From Pseudisothecium myosuroides (lineage: Eukaryota; Streptophyta; Bryopsida; Hypnales; Lembophyllaceae), in contig OX637288.1 of the NCBI GenBank assembly GCA_951799445.1, forward strand, positions 26,825,288 through 26,889,287: 64,000 nucleotides of DNA. The letters are read 5' to 3'. Position numbers and translations under genes: made by a program. How positions within the stretch are numbered: the first letter of the stretch is position 1; each line of letters opens with the position of its first letter. This document shows positions 45,161 through 56,603 of the stretch, in pieces. The notes beneath the pieces were generated by a model. That model worked only from the letters and a program-made list of their open reading frames with translations, searched no databases and was not told the origin of the DNA.

Positions 45161-45900
45161 CCTCTAAATGCCCAAATACCGTTTTTTGGCAACATAGTGA
45201 TTTTGGACAGCTCACTACAAGTGGAGTTTTTATTTTTTTTCTTTGAAAATTTCACACAATATGTGCCCGGGAAGTAGCTTTAAGGCCCCAAATTTTTTAT
45301 AACTTTTGACTTCATGGTTAAAAAGTTATTGCATGATATGTGATTTTCATTGCTTGGTGGGCAACTTGGGCAACTCAAAAAACTTCTTTAAAATCACTTT
45401 TAAAAAATATAAAAAGTTAAAAATGGCTCTCTAGATTTATATATACATGGGAAGCTTTGAATCATTCCATTTGGCTTAACGAGTCAAAAGTTATGAGGAG
45501 TTTTAGTTTGCCGGTAGTTTTGGCTTTCAAAGACTCCATACCTACCCGCAAACTAGAACTCCTCATAACTTTTGACTTATTAATCCGAATGGAATGATTC
45601 AAAGCTTCCCACGTAGATAAAAATCTAAAGAACCAATTTCAAATTTTTATTTTTTTTAAAAGTGATTTTTAAAGAAGTTTTTTGAGCTGCCCGGGCTGCC
45701 CGCCAAGCAATGAAAATCACATATCATGCAATAACTTTTTAACCATGAAGTCAAAAGTTATGAAAATTGTTGGGCCTTAAAGCTACTCCTTAGACACATA
45801 CTGCAAGAAATTTTTATAGAAAAAAAAATAAAAACTCCACTCGTAGTGAGCTGCCCAAAATCGCTATGTTGCCAAAAAACGGTGTTTGGACATTTAGGGG
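45161..45900. mobile_element. TTAA-family fold-back element, 740 bp
   Basis: It is flanked by TTAA (45157-45160, 45901-45904). The ends CCTCTAAATGCCCAAATACC and (inverted) CCCCTAAATGTCCAAACACC continue into GTTTTTTGGCAACATAG, and the two halves pair along almost their full length. The centre is near 45532 (CATAACTTTTGACT arms). A transcript would form a hairpin of about 360 bp. It is the best-preserved fold-back member of the family. Confidence 0.8.
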
Positions 45901-46229
45901 TTAAAGAATTAAAGATTTCAAACAAAATTTGAACATCTTGTGTACAAGCATTTGAGAAAATCTGGGCTTTCTAAAGGTCCATTGCTTTGCTGGAAAGATG
46001 AATAAATATAGCAAAAAGTAAAAAATAAAATAAAATATATAACTTTTTCGAAAAAAATATTAAAAGTATTAAAAATATTAAAAACCAAAGATCACATGGG
46101 AAGTTCAAGTGCCACATCTGATAGCGGTTTTTAAAATTTAAAATTTTAAAAATGTTTTTTTGTTTCTTGTATTTGCACAGCTAAGTAACATGTTTCAACC
46201 CTCTAGATAGTCCAGTTTTTTTTCTTATG

Positions 46230-47880
46230 TAACATACTTGCGTAAAATAAATTTTCAAAATATTTAAAACCATTTTTAATTTTTCAATAATTTAATCAAA
46301 TTTTTTAGTGAAAAAAAACTTTTTATACAAGTCATTTTTTTCAAGATTTTTTAGTAAGCAGAATGAGAATTCTTTGGTAAGAATTTTTTTTTAAATTTTT
46401 ATTGAGTGGAATATTATTGTCTAAAAACATGATTCTACATTTTTGCATTTTTTTTATTCACTCCAAAAATCTCCCAAGTTGAAAAAATATAAAAAATATT
46501 CAAATATCATTTTTCATGATTTTTTGGAGATTTTTGGAGTGAATTATAAGAACCATAACTATTTGGAGGCATATTTTAGACAATAATATTTAACTCAATA
46601 AAATTTTAAAGTTTGTGAAATCTTACCAAAAAAATCCTAATAAAAAATCTTATTGCACTTACCAGAAATTCTTGAAAAAAATGATTTGTATTAAAAGAAT
46701 CACTAATAAATTTGATTAAACTTTTTAAGATAAAAAATTATTTTAAAAATGATGAAAAATCATTTTGTACTATTGTATTACTTGTACTTTAACATGACCA
46801 AAATTTGTTGATAAAATCTAATATCTTAATTAGTTTTGGCAATTTTAAAATATATAAATGCCTATAAGAATCATCGTAACTATCTATAGAAATTGGACAT
46901 ATAATTATCCTTTGGGGTCCAAAATTCTTTCTTCACTGTATCCTTGCTTAACATTATTTGAATATCAAAATCTTTGGGGAATGCAATTACGGGTGCACAA
47001 TGCAAAAAATGCGCCTATTTGGATAGTAAATAGGCCTTAGAATCAATTCCCAGGGCAATTATAAGTGTCGTACACTTACACACACCTACCATGTACACAC
47101 TCGCACAAGACAACCGCAGAATCTTATTACTAGATGGACATTTTGGAATTATCTTGTACATCCATAAATGAATCAAAATGCTAAAATATTTTTGGAAATA
47201 ACTTATTGGCAAATACAATTAGGGACTCCCTAATGCCAGCTAAGGTAGACAAGCCTATTACCACCCTAATTTGCAATTTGAGTATCTTAGGATCAACTCT
47301 ATGAAGGGCACATATTTCTCACAGGAATGCACTTGTTTTACAAATCAAATCCAAGTGGAATTATAATTTTTTTGATTAAAATTGTAACTTCTATGATCTC
47401 TAAAGTAATCTCCCATAAAATTACAAAACTGCCCATAAACATCCCATAAATAAACCGTAATTGCCTTTCTATATATTTGATGGCACTTAAGTATTCACCA
47501 ATAAAGGATTGACATGTTACCTCTTGTTGCCATCAATGCACTGATTTTGTTAGAAAATGAACAAATTTGGATGAGTTTTTTGGCGGAATTGAGGCCAAAA
47601 GTAGGATGCCGGAATTAGGTAGTTGGCGGAAATGGGCTAGTCTATCTTAGTTGGTCCTATGAGCTTTCTTGGTTTAGAGGGAATGTTTTTGGAGAGGAAC
47701 CCCAAATTTTTACTTGAGAGTGAACAAGAAACTAATTACCAGGGTCATATAAATTTTGAAAATGTTGAATTAATATTTGAAATCATGACAAGCTTAGAAT
47801 TAGATAGGAGAGGCCAAAAATATGAAATTAGCAGTCCAAAATCAAGGAGTAGGTTTTTACATCTATTCCGATTTTCAAGT
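46230..47880. repeat. Second duplication, copy 1 (pairs with 48990-49810)
   Basis: It contains a fold-back repeat (46240-46780) followed by TCTTTGGGGAATGCAATTAC, AGATGGACATTTTGGA and AACCCCAAATTTTTACTTGA blocks. The same series occurs in order at 48990-49810. Copy 1 has about 400 bp (47230-47640) that copy 2 lacks. Confidence 0.65.
46240..46780. mobile_element. Fold-back repeat (same family as 7010-7510)
   Basis: Inverted arms meet near 46510. The blocks ATTCACTCCAAAAATCTC / GGAGATTTTTGGAGTGAAT and the TAGTGAAAAAAAACTTTTTA block follow the order seen at 7010-7510. No target duplication was seen. Confidence 0.55.
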
Positions 47881-47889
47881 AGAGATAGA

Positions 47890-48350
47890 ATGAAGTCTGT
47901 GGAAGACCAGTACCCAGTCGTACTCATTGGGAGAAATCCCCCTATTGCAACAATATTGATGCAGAATAGTTTCAATGGTTATGTAGTATAGACTTGACAG
48001 TATACTGTTGCAGTCGGTACTGCCTCAGTATTGCAACAATACAATTTCAATAAAGATATACTTTTTTTTTATTGAAACTATACTATTGCAATATTAAGGC
48101 AGTATTGCAATCGTATGCTTTCAATATTATATTGGGTAACCATTGAAACTATTCTGCATCAATATTGTTGCAATGAGGGGTACATTCCTGATGGAATATG
48201 GCCCGGATTTTTCTAGCAGAGACTTGGCTGGCCAACAAGAAAAATGCAGAGACAGTTGCTGAGTTTCTGGTTCTAGATCGATGGAGCTAGAATGGCCACT
48301 GGCTTGGACCATCAAGGCATCAACACCAATTGAATCAACACTAATTAAAA
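47890..48350 (+). repeat. Dispersed repeat D, copy 3, interrupted
   Basis: GTCTGTGGAAGACCAGTACC..CAGTCGTA on the left of the MITE and TATGGCCCGGATTTTTC..CATCAAGGCATCAACACC on its right match 43560-43810. Confidence 0.6.
47923..48196. mobile_element. MITE with long terminal repeats inserted in repeat D
   Basis: It is flanked by TA (47921-47922, 48197-48198). The arms 47944-47981 and 48137-48174 are a perfect 38-bp inverted repeat, extended outward imperfectly to the ends CTCATTGGGAG and (inverted) TTCCATCAGGA. The other copies of repeat D read GTCGTATGGCCC without interruption, so the empty site is known. Confidence 0.8.
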
Positions 48351-48521
48351 CTTGACCCCTAAATTCCCTAGGCCTTTTTTGAGCTTCTTAAAATTTTCTC
48401 TAAATTGAACAAAAAGACAACATTTTGATAAGTTTTATCAATTTTTTTGAATTGTAACTGTACAAGTTCAAAGTAGACATGTTAGAGATCATATGGGAAG
48501 AAAAAATACAATAGTATCACC

Positions 48522-48819
48522 TACATCACAAATTTTAGAACCTACGGCTTGTCAACAATTATCATGTGGTTATTGTTGTTTCATGGGTTCGTACGATAAT
48601 ATACAATTTAGCGCATCATTGCAATGCATTACTTTATAATTTATTGCATTGTTAAGATGCATTACTTTCAGTTGCAAGTAATGCATCGTAACAATGCAAT
48701 AAATTGTAAAGTAATGCATCGTAATGATACAATAAATTGTATATTAATATGCAAACCCATGAAACAACAATAAACACATGATAAATGTTGACAAACCGCA
48801 GGTTCTAAACTTTGTGATG
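48522..48819. mobile_element. Hairpin element sharing its core with the CACTA element at 59.3 kb
   Basis: The ends TACATCACAAATTTTAGAAC and (inverted) TCATCACAAAGTTTAGAACC enclose arms with CAACAATTATCATGTGGTTA and TTGTTTCATGGGTTCG. The middle is filled by repeated GTAATGCATCGTAA/TTGCATTG palindromes. The same arms occur at about 59414-59772. The inverse repeat at 28590-28911 is the empty relative. Confidence 0.65.
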
Positions 48820-48989
48820 AAGATTGTAGTGTTTAATCATGAAGGCGTTACAACTATGAAAGTGATTTGAAGTCTTTGATTCAATCCACTTTGTGCATGT
48901 CAAATCTAAAATTGAGGTCATCAAAAAGATATGAGGTTAAAGGACATAACACACATAAACCCAATCAATTTACAGCTTCTCAAAATCTA

Positions 48990-49810
48990 CTCTATAATTT
49001 TTTCAAGTTTTTTTAGTACATGGAGTGAGAATTCTTTTTAGAATTTTTTGGTAAGAATTTCTTTCGAAAGTTTTATTGAGTAAAATTATATTTTCTAAAA
49101 TATGATTCTACATTATTACACTTTTTATAATTCACTCCAAAAAATTTCAAAAATTGTGGAAAATCTTTATAAATTATTTTTCATGATTTTGGAATTTTTT
49201 TGGAATGAATTATAAAAAGCATGACTATTTGGAGTCATATTTCAGACAACAATAGTTCACTCAATAAAATTTTGTCTTTCATGACTAAATTTGTTATCAA
49301 AAAAATACTAACTATAGAATCTTTGGGGAATGTAGTTGCAAGTGCACAATGCAATGGGTGCCCCTATTTGGGCAATGAATAAGGCTCAGAATCAATTCTA
49401 GGGCCAATCACACTTCCTACGCACCTACATACACTTGCCATGTATACATTTGTAGAAGGCAACCTAAAAATCTTAATTTTAGATGGACATTTTGGATTCA
49501 TCTTGTTTGTCCACAAATGATTCAATTAGCTAAAATGTTTTGGAAACAACTTATTGCCAAGCACATTGGAGACTCCTTTATGCTTGCTAGTGAATCCTAT
49601 GAACCTTTTTTGGAAGCAAATATTTTTGGAGTGGAACTCCAAATTTTTACCTTGAGAAGAACATGGAACTAATTATTAGGGAGGAATGAATTTTGAAAAT
49701 ATTGAATCCTTATTTGAAATTACAAGCTTGGAATAAGGTAGGAGAGTTAACAAAATATGAAATGAATGGCCCAAAATAGGGACATATTTTTACATCTATT
49801 CCAATTTCTA
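48990..49810. repeat. Second duplication, copy 2 (pairs with 46230-47880)
   Basis: A partial fold-back (about 49000-49300) is followed by TCTTTGGGGAATGTAGTTGC, AGATGGACATTTTGGATTCA and AACTCCAAATTTTTACCTTG. It is more compact than copy 1. Confidence 0.65.
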
Positions 49811-50856
49811 AGTACAAGGATCCACCTTCCTACCCCATCTTCTATAGAAAGCTTGTAGAACTATTGTAACGTAATTTGACACATTCATAGTGCAAAGAAT
49901 ATTTTGCAAAAATTTCAAATACAACACTTGGAGATTAAATATCTCTATTTGGTTTAGAAATTGCCATTCCCATCTAATTGACAATGTCAATTTTACATAA
50001 TTGGCACAATTCTATTTGAAATTTTATAAACTAATAAAATAAATTGGCACATTACATGGATCTTCAAGCACAAAAAGAAAGGAGATGATTCAAAGAGTTA
50101 GGGAAGAAAGCTAGGAGGGAGAGGGGAGGGCAAAGAAAGCTGAAGGAGGGGGGAAAATTTTAGCTAAATAGTGCATAATGTTATAGAGGACATAAAATTT
50201 GCATATTAATTTATAAATTGATTGATTGGCACATCTAGCAAAATAAATGTAAATATCAAAAATTGAAAATGAAGCATGGAATGATGAAATAATGAAAATG
50301 GCAATTTTGGAGTGTTTTTAGGTGAAATTATACCACCTTGAAAGTTTAGAGGTTAATTTTTTCAAATGGTTGCTTTTACCTCATCCCCCAAGGTGATAGT
50401 AAGAAAGACCTATTGATTATGTTGCATTTGTGCTAGTCCATGGAATAATTTGAGATTTTGGAAGAAATCATTTATATAAAAATTAAATCAAACATGCAAA
50501 ATTAGTATACCACTAAAATCTGCATTAAAATCCGCATATTTTTAAAAATTCAAATAAAAAATTCATGGACAAAAATTTATGGGTAAAATAAGTAAATAAA
50601 ATTTTAAAAATGATATATTTTGATGTTTGTATTTTTTGAAAATAGTTAAATAATCAAGAATATAAAATTGTCCATGGTTCTCAACTTGAAGGGGCTTTTA
50701 GTCAATAAATTACACCTTATAATACAATGAAATTCTATAAACCCTACTAATACTCATACAAAAGAAGAAAACTTAAGCACATACGCAAGAACAAGGTTTT
50801 CTATTTGTAAAATTATCTTTGGTGGTCTAATTGGAGAGTATGAATGTTTAGATGTA
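49811..50856. other. AT-rich DNA, no gene seen
   Basis: Only a short purine-rich patch near 50085-50155 stands out. No bounded repeat or credible frame. Confidence 0.35.
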
Positions 50857-52237
50857 CAGTGGTGGCCCAATCAAAATGGCGTTTTCAAAATTGCAGGGAA
50901 GGAAATTTTGCATTTACCAACTTTGATAGCCTCCCGAGGGCTCAAAAATTAGTCTTTGACTATGAAAATTTTACTATAGCATCATCTTTAAGTTAATTAT
51001 ATGTGTAGTAAATTTCAAGGCCAGATGATTTACACAAAAAAAGATATTTGAAATCTCCCAACCTATGTAGCCGTGAAATATTTTTCACTATTGCCAACTT
51101 TGACACCCTCCCAAGGACAATTTTTTTTTCTTTTTCTATGTAATTTTTGTCATAGGACCATCTATATGTTGATTACATGTGTAAAAAATTTCAAGTCCAA
51201 AAGACCCCCAAAAAATAGATATTCAAAATCTCCCAACATGTGTAGTTGTGAGAAACAATTTCACTACTACCAACTTTGATACTATCCCAAGGGTTGAAAA
51301 ATTGTTTATTTACCATGAAATTTTTATGATGAAATAATCTCTATGTCAATAAAATGTGCATCAGATTTCAAATTCAAAAAAATCACACAAAAAAATATAT
51401 GCTAGTTCTACCAATGTATACAGCTGTGAGAAAAATTTCACTACTACCAACTTTGACACTATCCCAAGGGTTGAAAAAAAAACCATTTTACCATGAAATT
51501 TTTGGCATGAAATCATCTCTATAATGATAAAATGTACGTCAAATTTCAAGGTCAAAAGATTTACCGAAAGAAAGATATTCTAATTCTACCAACATGTGTA
51601 GTTGTGAATGACTTTCTACATCCATGTGGAATTTTACCCAAAAAATGATACTATCCCAAGGGTTGAAAAAATTGTTCTCACAACTACATATGTTGGTAGA
51701 ATTAGCATATATTTTTTTGTGTGATTCTTTTGAATTTGAAATTTGGCACACATGTTATTAACATAGAGATTATTTCATCATAAAAATTTCATGGTAAATA
51801 AACAATTTTTCAACCCTTGGGATAGTGTCAAAGTTGGTAGTAGTGAAATTGTTTCTCACAACTACACATGTTGGGGGATTTTGAATATCTATATGGACTT
51901 GAAATTTTTTACACATGTAATCAACATATATATGGTCCTATGACAGAAATTCCATATAAAAAAAAAAAAAATTCAGTCCTTGGGAGGGTGTCAAAATTGG
52001 CAGTAGTGAAAAAAATTTCACGGCTACACATGTTGGGAGATTTCAAAGTCTTTTTTTTGTGTAAATCATCTGGCCTTGAAATTTGGTACACATATAATTA
52101 ACTTAAAGATGATGCTATGGTAAAAATTTCATAGTCAAAGATTAATTTTTGAGCCCTTGGGAGGCTGTCAAAGTTGGCAGCATTGAAATTTCCTTCACTA
52201 CAATTTCAAAAATGCCATTTTGATTGGGACCCCACTG
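50857..52237. mobile_element. Fold-back element of 1.38 kb with tandem-repeat arms and TA target
   Basis: The ends CAGTGGTGGCCCAATCAAAA and (inverted) CAGTGGGGTCCCAATCAAAA lie between TA dinucleotides (50855-50856, 52238-52239), as for Tc1/mariner-type elements. Each arm is a series of diverged units of about 165-190 bp, each starting with a CCAACTTTGACACTATCCCA-like line. They are seen at about 50917, 51091, 51269, 51447 and 51645 on the left. In inverse orientation they are seen at about 51812, 51975 and 52152 on the right. The centre is near 51650. The short frames repeat with the units and mirror each other; none is a gene. Confidence 0.8.
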
Positions 52238-52411
52238 TACATGACTGCATTCTTTTTAAATTTATACTCTTTCAATGCCTTCACTTTTTACTTTCATTAG
52301 TTCTTAATTTAAGTTCCCTCAAACTATTCAATTTAGAACCTTGAGTTTATGTTTTACATAGAATAATATAATCACTCAATGTTGAATTTGTCAATTTTGG
52401 ATTTCTTTTAA

Positions 52412-53323
52412 TCCCTAAAGGCCCATTGTCCTTTCAAGGGACAAATGGGATTTTGGACAAGTACCTATAGGCTGATTTTTTGTTGTGATTTTTTGAAACT
52501 TTTTTTGAAGATAGAAAAACTAATAAGCTTTGTGGGAATATATAATTTTTTTCAATCTATGCCTGGGAACAAAAGTTATGCTCAAATAAGCTCAAAATAG
52601 GGGAGAAGGGGCAGCAAAAAAAAATTTGCAAAAATTTGAATTTTATTTTTTGAATTATTTTTTGTAGATTATATTTTTGCCTATTTGGAAAGCTTTGATT
52701 CATTCCATTTGAATTTGTAATGAGAAAGTTATGGACAATCTTATTTTTTGGGCAATTAGAGCATCTTCTTGAAATAACTTGTTAGATTCATTTATGAATG
52801 CAATTTTTGCAATTTTTCAAAAAAACAAAATTCCACATAGTTTAGTTTACTTGTTAGAACAATCTCTCCATTGGAATTAGTATATTTCAACTCCATCTAA
52901 AAGATATTAATATTTTAGATTTTCCTTCTATCTTGTACCTACTTCTACTTAACAGTTTTTTTAAGAATGAAAATTAAGATTTTTTGAATTTTTTCTCCTC
53001 GTATACTTTCAATTCAATTCTCCACTATAAAGATTTAAAGCTCAAAACTATGCAGAGCAAAAATTTAAAATGTTCAAAGTCAAAGAATCTAATCCTGCAA
53101 TGTGCTAAAAAACTTGTTTTTTTCACTTTAAATGTAGATATCTTGCAATCTGTGAAATCAAATATTTTTAAATTTTTTCCATACATTCTCTTACTAGTTA
53201 GATGTAAGATCCTAAGGTTAGATGTGCAAAAAAAAAACATTTTTCAAATTTTTTTACTCTTTGCTATAGAAATGGCAATTTTCAATGTTTTTTGGCAAAA
53301 AAAAAGCCTTGGACCTTTAGGGG
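52412..53323 (+). mobile_element. TTAA-family element, 912 bp
   Basis: It is flanked by TTAA (52408-52411, 53324-53327). The ends are TCCCTAAAGGCCCATTGTCC and (inverted) CCCCTAAAGGTCCAAGGC. The interior is collinear with 13551-14466 (inverse) and with parts of 21682-24051. It carries the family core GGAAAGCTTTGATTCATTCC at 52689. No transposase. Confidence 0.75.
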
Positions 53324-53327
53324 TTAA

Positions 53328-54108
53328 TAAGTGATTGATTACATAGAATTTGCAAGAAATCCTCGTTGATTTTGTTATTGGAAGTTATAAAAATAAAAAT
53401 AATTTTTTTTAGAAATTGAAAAAATTAATTAATAAAAAACTATTAGGTCACAAATCACTTTTTTATTTTCCAAAAATTCAAACCTAAAGAAAAGATTTTC
53501 CAAAAGTTATGCACAAATACATGACAGCAATTTTTTTAAGAAAGTAGATGTTCTGACTTTTGATGTTTATCATAATTATTTTTTGAAAAGAATGGACTAA
53601 TCATTTATTAAAAAACGTAAACTTAATAATCTCAGCACTTAAGGTGGGCACCTCAAATGTGCCACTAATCTAAATTCGCCATTGTGATGTTTGACAATGA
53701 ATTCTAACCAGGGCTTATTTTTTCATTTTTTATGAAGTGCCAAAGTGGCGATATAAAATGTTATAGTGGTGCTCCAAATTTCAACATTCATCCACATATT
53801 AGATAGAAAAACAACACATTAGCACATATCACATGTCTATAATTCTATTTTCATCCACACTTTGGCAATTTCATCCAAGATTTTTTTTCAATTCAAAGTT
53901 TTCTAGCGAAAAACTTCACATTTTTTTGCCATTTTCTAGCCAAATTATTTTTTTCTAGTGCAATCTAGCACAAAAAAGCCAAAAAAAAGAAGCCCTGATT
54001 CTAACAAGAGCACCTAGCCTGACGAGGTGGTGTAGCTTGGACCAGGATTGTGCCTAAATTCCTTCTGTTTGGAATTCTTTACAAATAGTTAGTCTCATAA
54101 TGTGAATT
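53328..54108. other. AT-rich spacer before the receptor-kinase copies
   Basis: The stretch 53880-53990 shares a CTTCACATTTTTTTGCC block with 25085-25170. No gene was recognised. Confidence 0.4.
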
Positions 54109-54139
54109 TCATTTCAAGTGATAATTCAAGCTTCTTCTG

Positions 54140-54444
54140 CTTTTACGATTGATACATACACGCGAAAACAAAATATAATTATGATCACCAAAAACCAATT
54201 CAAGACAACTTGCGTGTAGTGCCAAGATACACAAGCACCTATAAGTCATGCCATCATGAAATTCATCAAGCCTCACACGCCTAAGCTGATCTTTGCAATT
54301 GCTTCCACTCATCATAATTAGAAAGGCTTACCAAAACACTTTATTATGGGCCTTGAAATAAGTACAACATCAAATCCGTGGTCATCTTCATGCAACTACA
54401 TCAAACTTAACTAAGTCCTTGTTGCAATCATCATTCATGCCCAA
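54140..54444 (-). other. Downstream flank of the pseudogene, homologous to 61455-61776
   Basis: Blocks such as ACCAATTCAAGACAA, AGATACACAAGCACCTA and AATTCATCAAGCCTCACA occur in the same order 3' of both receptor-kinase copies. It is probably the 3' untranslated region and shows that the tandem unit extends past the stop codon. Confidence 0.6.
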
Positions 54445-55477
54445 TTAGGGAGCCACATCAACAAGCATTTTCACCACTTCACACATTGAGGGACAAGTTG
54501 CAAGTGTGTAATTGGTGCACAACATCCCTACTTGCAGGACTTGAACCATCTCACTTTGAAAACTTGTCCCACACTTGGAATCTAGAATTCCAAACAATCC
54601 TTTTGGTGCAAGCACTTTTTTATGAACCCATTGCACCAAGTTCACTCCATCTACGCCCTCCAATGGATCCATAACACTTTTCCCAGTCACCAACTCCATT
54701 AATACAACGCCAAAGCTATAGATATCAATTTTCTCTGTCACTTGCGTTCCAAATGAGTATTCTGCATCCAACATTCCAAACACAGTTACACCATAGTCAC
54801 ACCACAATCACACCATAATAAATTATCCATTGCAACTAAGAACAATAATTGACCAACTCCACATTTCCAAAAATTCCACTCCCGGGGAGATCACTATCGG
54901 GTTTTTAAAAAACTACGTGAGTTAAAAGGTAGGGTCCATTTAATTCAATGCAAAAAAAATTTATATAATATGTAGGGCTACTATAGGGTCTATAAAATTC
55001 TACATACTCTATTATATGTAAATTAGGGTATATAAAAACATCTTATAGTAGGAATTTTTATTAATAAATTAGCCTTGGCAGATAGATGTTGTGCAAATTT
55101 TTCATAGTATGATGAATATAGATGTAGACAGATAATTTCATGCGGATGATAAAATGGATATAGTCAAGAAAATCTACAATGAAGGGTGGTTGAGTGAAAT
55201 TGTGCCACAGTACTAGTAGTGTATATATCAAAAAAATTAAGTGTAAATGTAAGGCATTAACCACAAGTGGCAAAAATTGTCACATTGTACAAATAGGGAG
55301 GTTTACCTAATTTCCTTAATAGATTCAATGAACTAAAAATTGTACAACATGAAATAGAATTTATAGTTTGTTTAACTTCATTTTTTGAAGCCATAAATGT
55401 TAAGTTGAACACTCACAGTTAATGGGATAGTTTCAATAGGGATTTTGAAGCATTCCGAATGGTAAACTTGTTATTAA

Positions 55478-56409
55478 TCCTTGAAGGTTGGAGGGTGTTT
55501 TGGAAGAGGAAAAGTTCAGAACTGCCCATTTTTTATGCATTGTACAAAATTAAAAATTAATTAATTTTTTTAAATTTTATCCGTACAAAAGTGTATCAAA
55601 AAAGTAAAGCAATGTGTGGAAAAAATTTCAGCCCATTTGACCATGTGGATTGAAAAATTATAATGTTTGAAGTGAGATTTTTTTTTTTAAATTTCTACAA
55701 ATTATAGCTAGTAGATTTCGACCCCTCCTAGATCAAAAATTTTGTTCTACAAAAAGATGAATTTTTTTGCAATTCATATAAATATATAATGTTAGATACT
55801 TAGATGTACCCATAAAAAATTTTAGAAGCAAATTTGGAGTTTAGCTTACTCTAAATCAACTTGAAATGTAAAGAAATTAAGTGCATTTGTAGTACACTAG
55901 TCATTTTTTGATGATTTCTTGTGCAATGAGGAAAGTTTTTATTTGAAATCCAAATATTAAGAAATTAGAGACAAACATTTGGAATATGGTATGTGGGAAA
56001 AATTTTAAGAACTTTGACTTCACAATTTGCAAGATAGTAGGGCTTGAAGTAGAAGAAAATGTTCATTTTTGAAACCACCCAACATAGCTAATAAAGTTTG
56101 AAAACTAAATTTTTTTTTTATAATTATATTCCATATTTTATTAGTTACATACAAGCCAAATTTAAAAAACTAATGAGCATTTTTGCAAAAGGTGCCCAAA
56201 AGATGTCCAAATTGTTTGGGGTGCCAAAAAAAGTAAGGCAACATTACTTTTGTTTCGGATACTCAATTAGAAAAAAAGTATATTCTCACTAAAAGGATAC
56301 ATGTTCACACCTTGTATCAAAATTTTGTGATCAACCGACCAAAATTGACTTCATAGGAATCTACCTGGATTTTTAATTGTTTACTCAATGGACAATTGGT
56401 CTTTAGGGG
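55478..56409 (+). mobile_element. TTAA-family element in pseudogene intron (a)
   Basis: The left end TCCTTGAAGGTTGG follows TTAA (55474-55477). The inverted right end CCCCTAAAGACCAATTGTCC precedes TTAA (56410-56413). It is the outer of two elements in the intron between exons 3 and 4. Confidence 0.6.
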
Positions 56410-56603
56410 TTAAAAGCAACCACTTGGTCTATTAGACACTTAAATTTTATATCTAAGATAGCCCCATTTAAAATACTTCGTGATTGAATTTACAAAAACT
56501 ATAGGGTATTAGAAAGATGCCCCTTGTAGCTTTTTATGTAAAAATATGTTCATCTTAAATACAATAATTAAGGTAAATAGCCCCATATCAAACACCCTCT
56601 TAA

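Noticed and set aside
47659..47991. Plus-strand frame of 110 codons
   Set aside because: The paralogous stretch at 49620-49810 has indels and stops in the same frame, and the frame runs into the MITE at 47923.
50857..52237. CRISPR-like or satellite array
   Set aside because: The repeated lines are about 165-190 bp apart, diverged, and arranged as an inverted pair with transposon termini. There are no short identical repeats with spacers.
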